Assembly: GCF_000971965.1 (NCBI RefSeq)
Contig: NZ_KQ040795.1
Coordinates: forward strand, 124,001 to 188,000
From: Paenibacillus wulumuqiensis
Lineage (GTDB): Bacteria > Bacillota > Bacilli > Paenibacillales > Paenibacillaceae
Length of the DNA stretch: 64,000 nt
Direction: 5' to 3'
Shown: positions 33,117 through 40,486 of the stretch, in pieces
How positions within the stretch are numbered: position 1 is the first letter of the stretch
Layout of the letters: every line of letters begins with the position of its first letter
Translations under genes and position numbers: made by a program
The notes under the pieces: model-generated
Told to the model about the DNA's origin: nothing
The model's database searches: none
The model's input: the letters and a program-made list of their open reading frames with translations, nothing else

Positions 33117-34364
33117 ATGCGCACAACTATCGAAACTCCCGGCTCTTCCGCATCGATGCGGAATATGGCCTTTCTTGTTTTTTGTATCCTGTTTGTATCC
33201 ATTAATATGCGGGGGCCGATTACCGGTCTGAGTCCGCTGCTGGAACAGATCCGGCAGGACTTTACCGTATCCAATACGATGGCTGGCTTCCTGACGACGA
33301 TTCCGCTGCTGGCGTTTGCGCTGCTGTCCCCGTTTGTCGCCAGGCTGGCCGGCAGTTATGGCATGGAGAAAATTATTTTCTTTGCCATGGTTATTCTGGT
33401 CGTCGGCGGCTGGATGCGTCCGTTCGGCGGCATCAGTATCCTCATCACCGGTACATTCCTGACCGGTCTGGCGATTGCAGTGCTGAATGTGATTCTGCCC
33501 GGGCTGATCAAGCGGGAATTCCCGCTCCGCATCGGGATTATGACCAGCGTCTACTCGATCTGTACCAATGTATTTGCCGCGCTTGCATCCGCGCTTAGCC
33601 TGCCGCTGGCGGTCAATGCCGGACTGGGCTGGCAGGGTTCGCTGCTCACCTGGACGGTGCTGGCGATGGCCTCCCTGCTCTGCTGGATTCCGCAGCTGCG
33701 TCACAACAAAGTCGCCAAGCTGGCTGCCCGTTCGCACACTTCCGGTCACAGCGTATGGAAGTCACCGATCGCTTGGAAAATCACCTTTTTCATGGGACTG
33801 CAGTCGATGATCTATTACGTGTCCATTGCCTGGCTGCCGGATATTTTGCAGGAGCAGGGCATGAGCCGCGTACAGTCCGGTTATATGCTGTCCCTGATGC
33901 AGTTCTCGATGCTGCCGTTTAATTTTATTATTCCGATTCTGGCCGCCCGGCTGAAGACACAGCGCGTACTCGTATTCGGCACGGTCGTGCTGTATCTGAT
34001 CGCACTGCTCGGCATTATGATGGGCAGCGGGCATATGGGCTGGATTGCTTTTTGTCTGGTTCTGCTCGGGATTGCCGGGGCCGCCGCCTTCAGTCTATCG
34101 ATGATGTTCTTCAACCTGCGCACCCGTACACCAGAAGAGGCCACCGAAGTATCCGGCATGGCCCAATCTGTCGGATATCTGCTCGCTGCGTGCGGACCGA
34201 CCCTGTTCGGTGTGCTGCATGATACGACAGGTACATGGACGATTCCGCTGATGCTGCTCGTCGCTGCTGCAGCCAGTCTGATGTACACGGGATTCGGTGC
34301 AGGAAGCCGCGGATTCATTTATCCAGAGACGACAAATGACAAAAATATACGTACTATCGATTAA
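33117..34364 (+). CDS. Major facilitator transporter, CynX/NimT type
   Basis: The 415-residue membrane protein has about 12 hydrophobic segments. The first helix motif SINMRGPITGLSPLLEQIRQDF is the hallmark of CynX/NimT/YycB transporters (cyanate, 2-nitroimidazole and related efflux or uptake). Another family trait is VLPGLIKREFPLRIGIMTSVYS near residues 122-145. It follows the GntR regulator by 3 bases and is probably controlled by it. The ribosome site AAGGAATTTATAAGCA is of moderate strength, consistent with coupled translation. Substrate is unknown. No terminator is obvious before the aldo/keto reductase gene 64 bases downstream. Confidence 0.88.
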   Translation: MRTTIETPGSSASMRNMAFLVFCILFVSINMRGPITGLSPLLEQIRQDFTVSNTMAGFLTTIPLLAFALLSPFVARLAGSYGMEKIIFFAMVILVVGGWMRPFGGISILITGTFLTGLAIAVLNVILPGLIKREFPLRIGIMTSVYSICTNVFAALASALSLPLAVNAGLGWQGSLLTWTVLAMASLLCWIPQLRHNKVAKLAARSHTSGHSVWKSPIAWKITFFMGLQSMIYYVSIAWLPDILQEQGMSRVQSGYMLSLMQFSMLPFNFIIPILAARLKTQRVLVFGTVVLYLIALLGIMMGSGHMGWIAFCLVLLGIAGAAAFSLSMMFFNLRTRTPEEATEVSGMAQSVGYLLAACGPTLFGVLHDTTGTWTIPLMLLVAAAASLMYTGFGAGSRGFIYPETTNDKNIRTID

Positions 34365-34428
34365 TAACTATAAAATAGGGTATGATTTATAAGAAGCAAT
34401 CTTAGCGACCAAGAGGAGGAACTCAATC

Positions 34429-35259
34429 ATGACAACTGATATCCGCTCCACCAAAAAACTGAACAATGGCGTAGAAATGCCCTGGTTCGGTCTCGGCGTA
34501 TGGCAGGTAGAAGAAGGCGAAGACGCAACACAGTCCGTTACGGCCGCTATCAAGGCAGGCTATATTTCCATCGATACCGCTGCCGCCTACAAAAACGAGG
34601 AAAGTGTCGGTAAAGCGATCCGCGACTCCGGCGTTCCCCGTGACCAGCTGTTCATCACTTCCAAGCTGTGGAATGGTGACCAGGGCTATGAATCCGCACT
34701 CGCAGCCTTTGACGCGACAATGGAGAAACTCGGTCTGGACGTACTGGATCTGTACCTGATCCACTGGCCGGTAAAAGGCAAATACAAAGATTCCTGGCGC
34801 GCTATGGAGAAACTGTACAAAGAAGGCCGCATCCGTGCCATCGGCGTAAGTAACTTCCAGCCGCATCATCTCGACGATCTGCTCGCCGACGCAGAAGTAG
34901 TACCTGCAGTGAACCAGATCGAATTCCATCCTCTGCTGACGCAAAACGAACTGCTCGACTACTGCGCCCAAAAAGGCATCCAGGTCGAAGCCTGGTCCCC
35001 ACTCGCGCAAGGCAAGCTGTTCGATAACGAAGTCGTAACCGCCATTGCCGAGAAATACGGCAAGAGCCCGGCTCAGGTACTGCTGCGCTGGGTACTGGAC
35101 AAAGGCGTAGTCGTGCTGACCCGCTCGGTCAAAGAAGAGCGTATCGTGGATAACGCGAACATTTTCGACTTCCAGCTTACAGCGGATGAAGTGGATCAGC
35201 TGAATGCACTCAACAAAAACGAGCGCACCGGTCCGGATCCGGACAACTTCAACTTCTAA
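34429..35259 (+). CDS. Aldo/keto reductase (YvgN/YtbE type)
   Basis: The 276-residue NADPH-dependent TIM-barrel enzyme reduces aldehydes such as methylglyoxal to alcohols. The catalytic tetrad is complete: Asp49 (SIDTA), Tyr54 (AAAYKNE), Lys79 (TSKLW) and His112 (LIHWP). The cofactor loop SVKEERIVDN is present. Length and sequence agree with B. subtilis YvgN. GAGGAGG lies upstream of ATG 34429 and a strong terminator follows the stop, so it is probably a single-gene unit. Codon use is strongly biased to C-ending codons, which suggests good expression. Confidence 0.93.
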   Translation: MTTDIRSTKKLNNGVEMPWFGLGVWQVEEGEDATQSVTAAIKAGYISIDTAAAYKNEESVGKAIRDSGVPRDQLFITSKLWNGDQGYESALAAFDATMEKLGLDVLDLYLIHWPVKGKYKDSWRAMEKLYKEGRIRAIGVSNFQPHHLDDLLADAEVVPAVNQIEFHPLLTQNELLDYCAQKGIQVEAWSPLAQGKLFDNEVVTAIAEKYGKSPAQVLLRWVLDKGVVVLTRSVKEERIVDNANIFDFQLTADEVDQLNALNKNERTGPDPDNFNF

Positions 35260-35290
35260 TTCTGTTCTGCAGCACTGCTGTGGATATACA

Positions 35291-35321
35291 GGCACATCGG
35301 GCTATCCCGGTGTGCCTTTTT
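35291..35321 (+). terminator. Terminator of the aldo/keto reductase gene
   Basis: An 11-bp stem (35291-35301 with 35306-35316) is followed by TTTTT on the plus strand. Confidence 0.9.
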
Positions 35322-35336
35322 GATATGTGGGCATAT

Positions 35337-35362
35337 AAAAAAGCCCCCGTCTGCACGGAGGC
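35337..35362 (-). terminator. Terminator downstream of the second Spo0E gene
   Basis: An 8-bp stem (35343-35350 with 35355-35362, one G-T pair) is followed on the minus strand by TTTTTTAT. Confidence 0.8.
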
Positions 35363-35454
35363 CTATCCATATAATTATATCTGTTACCGATTATGTCCCA
35401 AGCTATAAGTTAAGTATGTGCTCGTTCCACCACTTATAATCCCAGCTTGAATGC

Positions 35455-35646
35455 TTATGACCCTACGATTGAACTTCGAGTACCTAATAATGCCTGCTTC
35501 AAATGATTGTAATGGTTAAGTATGGTGTCTACTCTTCTCGACTGGTCCAATACGCGGTGGTCCTGAAGGTCATAAAACTGTACCATTTCATTAAGTTCCC
35601 GGCGCTCTTGTTCGATGCATGCTTCAATCAATTTAAGCTCTTCCAA
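35455..35646 (-). CDS. Spo0E-like aspartyl-phosphate phosphatase (second copy)
   Basis: The 63-residue protein matches the Spo0E family: a first helix EELKLIEACIEQERRELNEM, a short turn with HRV, and LDQSRRVDTILNHY carrying the S-x-x-x-D core and final Tyr. It likely removes phosphate from Spo0A or a related regulator. I choose TTG 35646, 6 bases after AGGAGGTG; a GTG earlier lies inside that site. The layout of ribosome site, spacer and TTG is the same as for the copy at 6292-6480, although the proteins share only the family pattern. It is a single gene with its own terminator. Confidence 0.85.
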   Translation of the reverse strand: MEELKLIEACIEQERRELNEMVQFYDLQDHRVLDQSRRVDTILNHYNHLKQALLGTRSSIVGS

Positions 35647-35852
35647 GAAACTCACCTCCTGCCGCGATGTCTTGAAGAAACAGCTGCGATCTCTATCTGT
35701 TTATTCTATCTTTATGCAGTCTGTCATCTACTACTCTGTCTACGAATTTTACCAAACGATTCCTATTTCTACCATGTTACAATTACATGTACTTTAGATT
35801 ATAAAGTGACTAAAAGCTAAAGGATGTCCTTTATGCTTTATAGAAATATAAC

Positions 35853-35913
35853 ACAACCGGAAGCCCTGGTGCATGAAAATTGCATGAATGCTGCACACAG
35901 GTCTTCCGGTTGT
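35853..35913 (-). terminator. Probable terminator of ribA
   Basis: An 11-bp perfect stem (35853-35863 with 35903-35913) encloses inner GTGCA/TGCAC pairing. The minus-strand tail GTTATATTTC is only weakly T-rich. It begins 8 bases after the ribA stop. Confidence 0.6.
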
Positions 35914-35920
35914 ATAAAGG

Positions 35921-36694
35921 TTAATCCGTAATAACCTGAGTTAATGGGCCGCTGCCGAAGTGTCCAGAACGGTCGACCTTGGTCTGCAAATATTTCTCGT
36001 TAAATTCGGAAATGTCGCCCCATAGCGGCACTCTGCCGCTCACTTCCGCACCGGAGCGCTGAAGGGCATCCAGTTTGCGCGGATTGTTGGTGATCAGGGT
36101 GACCGGCAGCTGACGCAGCTGATTCAGTACGGCAATCGCATCGTCATAGTTACGCATATCGTCTTCAAAGCCCAGTTCCAGATTGGCTTCGACCGTATCG
36201 AGTCCCTGTTCCTGCAACACATAGGCCATCGCTTTGCTGAACAGGCCGATACCGCGTCCTTCGTGGTTGGCCAGATAGAACAGCGCACCCGATCCGTGAG
36301 CGGCGATCATTTTCATCGACTGCTTGAGCTGGTAGCCGCAGTCACAGCGCTTGCTGCCGAAAATATCACCGGTATGACAGATGCTGTGCATCCGGATCAG
36401 CGCATCCGGCGATTCCTTGAAATCACCATAGACGAGGACGCTGGACTGCTGGGCTTCGGCCAGATTGGAGGAAGAGAGCATCTCGATAATGGCGGCGTGG
36501 TCATAGCTGCGATCTCCGCAGTCGGCGCCCGGCATGCTGTCGCAGCGCAGCCAGCAGTACCACTGGAACACAACGGTCTCGCCGTCCAGATTGACCGGCA
36601 GACGGATCGGGCCGACCAGATAGATGGATTTCTCGCCGGTCGGTACGATTTGAATGTGATTCTGGAGTGCAGCTGCAATTTTAGGGTTGATCAT
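35921..36694 (-). CDS. ribA: GTP cyclohydrolase II
   Basis: The 257-residue enzyme opens the GTP imidazole ring to give the first riboflavin precursor. It has the zinc Cys set in CHTGDIFGSKRCDC, the catalytic loop NHEGRGIGL (normally QEGRGIGL) and TNNPRKLDAL near the end. There is no DHBP synthase (RibB) domain at the N-terminus; instead there is a region of about 80 residues not usually present in the short form. ATG 36694 follows GGAGG (36703-36707) by 8 bases. No other riboflavin genes adjoin it, so it may be a stand-alone or paralogous copy. A role in pteridine or toxoflavin-like metabolism instead of flavin supply cannot be excluded. Confidence 0.87.
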   Translation of the reverse strand: MINPKIAAALQNHIQIVPTGEKSIYLVGPIRLPVNLDGETVVFQWYCWLRCDSMPGADCGDRSYDHAAIIEMLSSSNLAEAQQSSVLVYGDFKESPDALIRMHSICHTGDIFGSKRCDCGYQLKQSMKMIAAHGSGALFYLANHEGRGIGLFSKAMAYVLQEQGLDTVEANLELGFEDDMRNYDDAIAVLNQLRQLPVTLITNNPRKLDALQRSGAEVSGRVPLWGDISEFNEKYLQTKVDRSGHFGSGPLTQVITD

Positions 36695-36875
36695 ATCAAT
36701 TACCTCCGGAAATGGGGATGCTGTATTTGTAAATACGTTACTGGGTGCCAATTGGATCAGCAACCGGCCTGCAACACTTGATTGAGGTTGATCCGGACTT
36801 CTATACTTACTCTAACAGAGAATTGTTAATCCTGTATCGCGATTTCAAGCTGATTTCCCAGGAAATAAGCTCTCA

Positions 36876-37976
36876 TCAGGAACGATAGGCTGGAAACTGG
36901 TCACGAAAGCCGGCTTCCCGCGTGAACTGGCTGTCCAGTTCATCGGCCGTCTCCTGACGGCGCAGCTGTTCAAAAACACCGAGCCGCTCCGAACTCACAT
37001 CGTCTGCAGCCAGCGCCTCCAGCAGCAGCGGGGCGAGCACATGGGCATCCTGCATCGCGCTGTTCACGCCGATCGCTCCGGTCGGGCTAAACGTATGGGC
37101 AGCATCGCCCATAATGACCAGTCCCGGCTGTACCCAGGTATCACATACACAGCTCTGCACCTTGAGCAGAACAAAGTCATTCCAGGAGCGGATATGCTCC
37201 TGCACAGTGACCTGCAGCTGTGGAAAGGCATGAATCAGTGCTTCGGCAAACGGATCAACCGGCGACTTGCGCAGCTGCGGATACGTATCCTGCGGAATAT
37301 TCCAGCCGATCTGGATATAGCCGCCCTGCTGGGTGAACAGCGCCAACTGTGCCTCCTGTGCCAGCGCCATACGCACGGTGGGCGGCCAGCCGTCCGGTGC
37401 AGGAATACGGGCCCACAGCAGATCAAATCCATGCTTGATAATGGTCGCCTGAATGCCAGCGAGCTTGCGAACGGTCGAATATCTGCCATCCGCCCCGATG
37501 ACCAAACGGCTGTGAATCGTCAGCTCTTCGCCATCGTAACGAACGCGGACACCGGTAACCTGGTGATCCACCGGGTCCCGGATCAAGTCGGTGACGGTTG
37601 TATCCATCATAAGGCGGTAATTGGGGAACTTCAAGGATTGCCCGAGCAGAACGTGCAGCAGATTCTTTTGCGGCACATGGATGCCGGTATGCTCCTCGCC
37701 CGGTCCCGGCAGAATGGTCTTGATAATCTGTCCATCCTGAAAATACTCTACACGTTCCATATGCAGCAGTCCTTCCCGGCGAACCTGCTCATATAGTCCA
37801 TGCTGACGGAGAATCCGCTCGCCCACCGCATTCAGATGTTCACCGCGGAACTCTTTGTCAATATGTCCGTGCCGTTCCAGCAGGATCACCGATACACCCT
37901 GGGCAGCAAGCAGATAACCAAGCAATGCTCCGCCCGGCCCTGCTCCGACAATGCAGACCTGTGTATTCAGATCCAT
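36876..37976 (-). CDS. FAD-dependent monooxygenase (PHBH/UbiH type)
   Basis: The 366-residue flavoprotein has the N-terminal dinucleotide motif VGAGPGGALLG, the middle motif GADGRYSTVRKLAG and the FAD-phosphate motif GDAAHTFSPTGAIGVN. It belongs to the aromatic hydroxylase group; the substrate is unknown. ATG 37976 is chosen because AAAGGAGA lies just upstream; a longer in-frame start lacks a site. A very good sigma-A promoter lies 90-115 bases upstream, with an inverted repeat at the expected transcript start, so it is probably repressed by a local regulator such as the TetR protein at 39858. No partner reductase gene is adjacent. Confidence 0.88.
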   Translation of the reverse strand: MDLNTQVCIVGAGPGGALLGYLLAAQGVSVILLERHGHIDKEFRGEHLNAVGERILRQHGLYEQVRREGLLHMERVEYFQDGQIIKTILPGPGEEHTGIHVPQKNLLHVLLGQSLKFPNYRLMMDTTVTDLIRDPVDHQVTGVRVRYDGEELTIHSRLVIGADGRYSTVRKLAGIQATIIKHGFDLLWARIPAPDGWPPTVRMALAQEAQLALFTQQGGYIQIGWNIPQDTYPQLRKSPVDPFAEALIHAFPQLQVTVQEHIRSWNDFVLLKVQSCVCDTWVQPGLVIMGDAAHTFSPTGAIGVNSAMQDAHVLAPLLLEALAADDVSSERLGVFEQLRRQETADELDSQFTREAGFRDQFPAYRS

Positions 37977-38042
37977 CGTATTCTCCTTTCTCTGATGATT
38001 CTCAGTATCTTTATTTGTCATAGCAATTATATTTACGGTCGT

Positions 38043-38092
38043 TAACTTACTTTTAATAAGTAGATTATATTTAAGTGAAAGGGTCTTGTCAA
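38043..38092 (-). promoter_or_regulatory. Sigma-A promoter with operator-like repeat for the monooxygenase gene
   Basis: On the minus strand TTGACA (38092-38087), a 17-base spacer and TATAAT (38069-38064) match consensus exactly. Just downstream, ACTTA-7-TAAGT forms an inverted repeat within TTAAAAGTAAGTTAA (38057-38043), a likely repressor site. Confidence 0.88.
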
Positions 38093-38123
38093 CTTTCATA
38101 GAATCCTCTCGAGGCAGCACACA

Positions 38124-38195
38124 AAAAGCACCTCTTATCGTTATCGGCGCGGATACTCCAAAGTTTATCCGGCGATGACCATAAAAGATGCTTTT
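38124..38195. other. Long hairpin upstream of the monooxygenase promoter
   Basis: Arms at 38124-38138 and 38181-38195 pair with two mismatches, and inner CGGATA/TATCCG adds a second stem. The minus-strand tail is T-rich (CTTTTTGT), so it may be a second terminator for the flavin oxidoreductase gene. It accounts for much of the 470-base gap 37977-38445. Confidence 0.55.
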
Positions 38196-38352
38196 GCACA
38201 GGCTTCATATCCTGAGACTTATACATGAGACTTACAAACGGTACTTAATTGTGGCCCAGAGCGCCGGCTGTATGGTCTTGGACTATTTTACCGAGGATTT
38301 GTAAAAGGGGTTATCACTTCTGTGCAGACAGGGATTATTGTAAAACAGCCAA

Positions 38353-38386
38353 AAGCAGCAGCCGGGTTCTGTCCTGGCTGCTGCTT
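38353..38386 (-). terminator. Terminator of the flavin oxidoreductase gene
   Basis: An 11-bp perfect stem (38353-38363 with 38376-38386) is followed on the minus strand by TTGGCTGTTTT. Confidence 0.65.
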
Positions 38387-38445
38387 GTATTATATGGTCT
38401 GATGCTGTGTTGTATGATCTGGTGTTATATGGTCTAGTGCGCTGT

Positions 38446-39585
38446 TCAATACAACTTGCTGGCTGCTTCGGGATGAAATGGCTTCAGCTCGTCCAGTCGA
38501 CCATCGCGAACCTTGGCTGCCCATGCCGGATCGGCCAATAGTGCACGCCCGATGGCGATCAGGTCGAATTCTCCGGCGTTCAGGCGTTCGGTCAGATCAT
38601 GGAGGCCTGCTGTCTCGGAACCTTGTCCGGCCATAAATTCGCTAACGTCCCCCTGCAGCCCAACCGAGCCGACTGAGATCACCGGTTGGCCGGTAATCTG
38701 CTTGGCCCAACCTGCCAGACCGAGTGATGATCCCTCGAAAGCCGGCTCCCAGAAGCGGCGGGTCGAAGCATGGAAAATGTCCACCCCTGCTGCTGCCAGC
38801 GGCTTCAGCACCTCAGCCAGCTCCTCCGGATTCCGGGCCAACCGGGCTGTATACACAGGAAACTTCCACTGGGAGAAGCGGAAAATGATCGGAAAGTCCG
38901 GTCCTACAGCGCGGCGGCAGGCTTCAATAACCTCTACAGCAAACCGGGTACGGCTCGCAATACTGCCGCCGTATTCGTCGGTCCGGCGGTTCGTGCCTTC
39001 CCATAGAAACTGGTCAATCAGATAGCCATGAGCCCCATGCAGCTCAATCCCGTCAAATCCCAGTCTTTGCGCCTCGGCAGCAGCTTCGGCATAAGCAGCC
39101 ACCACTTCACGGATCTGCTCCACAGTCATCGGCTCTCCCTGCTGCTCCCCATTTACATCAAGCCCCGATGGACTGATTGACGGCGCCGCCCCATCCGGCT
39201 GGGGAATAGCGGCTCTGGCGATTCCGGCATGCATCAGCTGCGGAATGATTTTTCCGCCGACACGGTGCACTTCGTCCACCACATGCTTCCAACCGGCCCG
39301 GGCCGCCTCGCTGCCAAAGTCCGGGGAATTGGCCGGGTCCTGATTGGCGGACGGATGTGGGATCGATACATTTTCCGTAATGATCAGGCCTACCTGCTGT
39401 TCGGCACGACGGCGATAATAGTCGGCCACATCGGGACCAGGCACACCATTCGGGGAGAATCCCCGCGCCATCGGTGCCATTACGATCCGGCTGGACAATT
39501 CGAGCGGTCCGTAACGAAAAGGTTCAAACAGCGGTGCAGCAGAATGAGTCTGGGCGATTTGCGAATTATTTTCGGTAAAAGTCAT
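38446..39585 (-). CDS. Old-yellow-enzyme-type NADH:flavin oxidoreductase
   Basis: The 379-residue FMN enzyme reduces activated alkenes, nitro compounds or quinones. Family marks are RIVMAPMARGF at the N-terminus, the substrate-binding HGAHGYLIDQFLW with TNRRTDEYGGS, and a C-terminal phosphate-binding SVGSVGLQGD followed by IAIGRALLADP. The usual active-site Asn in HxxN-type enzymes is replaced by the HGAH arrangement common in bacterial OYEs. GGAGG lies 10 bases before ATG 39585. The gene diverges from the TetR regulator, which probably controls it. Response to electrophile stress is inferred from the family. Confidence 0.9.
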   Translation of the reverse strand: MTFTENNSQIAQTHSAAPLFEPFRYGPLELSSRIVMAPMARGFSPNGVPGPDVADYYRRRAEQQVGLIITENVSIPHPSANQDPANSPDFGSEAARAGWKHVVDEVHRVGGKIIPQLMHAGIARAAIPQPDGAAPSISPSGLDVNGEQQGEPMTVEQIREVVAAYAEAAAEAQRLGFDGIELHGAHGYLIDQFLWEGTNRRTDEYGGSIASRTRFAVEVIEACRRAVGPDFPIIFRFSQWKFPVYTARLARNPEELAEVLKPLAAAGVDIFHASTRRFWEPAFEGSSLGLAGWAKQITGQPVISVGSVGLQGDVSEFMAGQGSETAGLHDLTERLNAGEFDLIAIGRALLADPAWAAKVRDGRLDELKPFHPEAASKLY

Positions 39586-39664
39586 TTATGGATTACCTCC
39601 AGTATCATTTTCGTTTATACTATAATCGTTCTATTACAATAATTACTTTCGAGAAATAAATATG

Positions 39665-39679
39665 AAAAAGTAAGTTATA
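39665..39679. promoter_or_regulatory. Putative operator shared with the monooxygenase promoter
   Basis: AAAAAGTAAGTTATA lies between the divergent OYE-type and TetR genes. It shares AAAAGTAAGTTA with the repeat in the monooxygenase promoter at 38043-38057. The remaining part of this 272-base region holds no gene. Confidence 0.4.
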
Positions 39680-39857
39680 TGACAGCAATTATTCCTCAGC
39701 AGGTGCATGCAACCTGATCGGTTATGAGCTTATTGTATAAGCGCCAGAAGCCCGGTACAACCAACAGAATTCGGGATCTGTCGTTTAAGTTAACACTTCT
39801 CCATATGTGTCGTTTGGGCAGATTACTATTATGTACCCGATAAAGGAGGACGCCACT

Positions 39858-40472
39858 TTGACCATCTCAACCCGCCCCAATATGCAAGACCCCCGGGTAA
39901 TACGGACACGTCAATTGATTCAGCAGGCTTTTCTGGAACTGCTGCGTACGCGTGATTTTCAACAGATTACCGTCAGTGATGTGACCCGTCATGCGACCAT
40001 TAACCGGGTGACCTTTTATACCCATTACACGGATAAATATGAGCTGCTGGATGACATGATTAACAGTGAGCTGATCCAGCTCATCTACAAAGGTATTGAT
40101 CCGCTCAACGGATTACAGCTGGAATCGCTGATGCAGTTAATCTGCGCTCTGTGTGAGCACCATGACTATTCAGCCAATCAATGCCGCCGAACGAGTGATG
40201 AAGTTCGGCAGATTACGGAAAAGCAGATAAAGTCCCAACTGGAGAATTACATATTGGAGCAGTTGAATCGGCAGCAGCCGGATCAGGAAGCTGCCCAGCT
40301 AAAAGTGATCGCTACCATGGTCAGCTGGTCGCTGTATGGTTCGACGCTTCAGTGGAGCAAGGAACGATCCAGCGACCGTGAGACGCCGCAGCAGCTGGCG
40401 GCGCGAATAGTCCCGCTGCTGACCGCATTATTCCAGCTATCTATCCAACCCAAAAAAGAAGCTGGAGATTAA
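39858..40472 (+). CDS. TetR-family transcriptional regulator
   Basis: The 204-residue repressor has an N-terminal helix-turn-helix domain: RTRQLIQQAFLELLRTRDFQQITVSDV then THATINRVTFYTHY-like recognition helix (TRHATINRVTFYTHYTDKYELLDD) and an all-helical ligand domain with a TetR_C-type CEHHDYSANQ region. I choose TTG 39858 because AAGGAGG (39843-39849) lies 8 bases upstream; the ATG 51 bases before it has no such site. It is divergent from the OYE-type gene and convergent with the helicase gene, with which it shares 4 bases and a terminator. Targets are probably the OYE-type and monooxygenase genes. Confidence 0.9.
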   Translation: MTISTRPNMQDPRVIRTRQLIQQAFLELLRTRDFQQITVSDVTRHATINRVTFYTHYTDKYELLDDMINSELIQLIYKGIDPLNGLQLESLMQLICALCEHHDYSANQCRRTSDEVRQITEKQIKSQLENYILEQLNRQQPDQEAAQLKVIATMVSWSLYGSTLQWSKERSSDRETPQQLAARIVPLLTALFQLSIQPKKEAGD

Positions 40473-40486
40473 TATTCTCCAGCTTC
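40458..40486. terminator. Bidirectional terminator containing both stop codons
   Basis: An 11-bp perfect stem (40458-40468 with 40476-40486) has a 7-base loop that contains the overlapping stop codons of the TetR gene (TAA 40470-40472) and the helicase gene (40471-40469 on the minus strand). The stem arms are the last codons of each gene. Confidence 0.85.
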
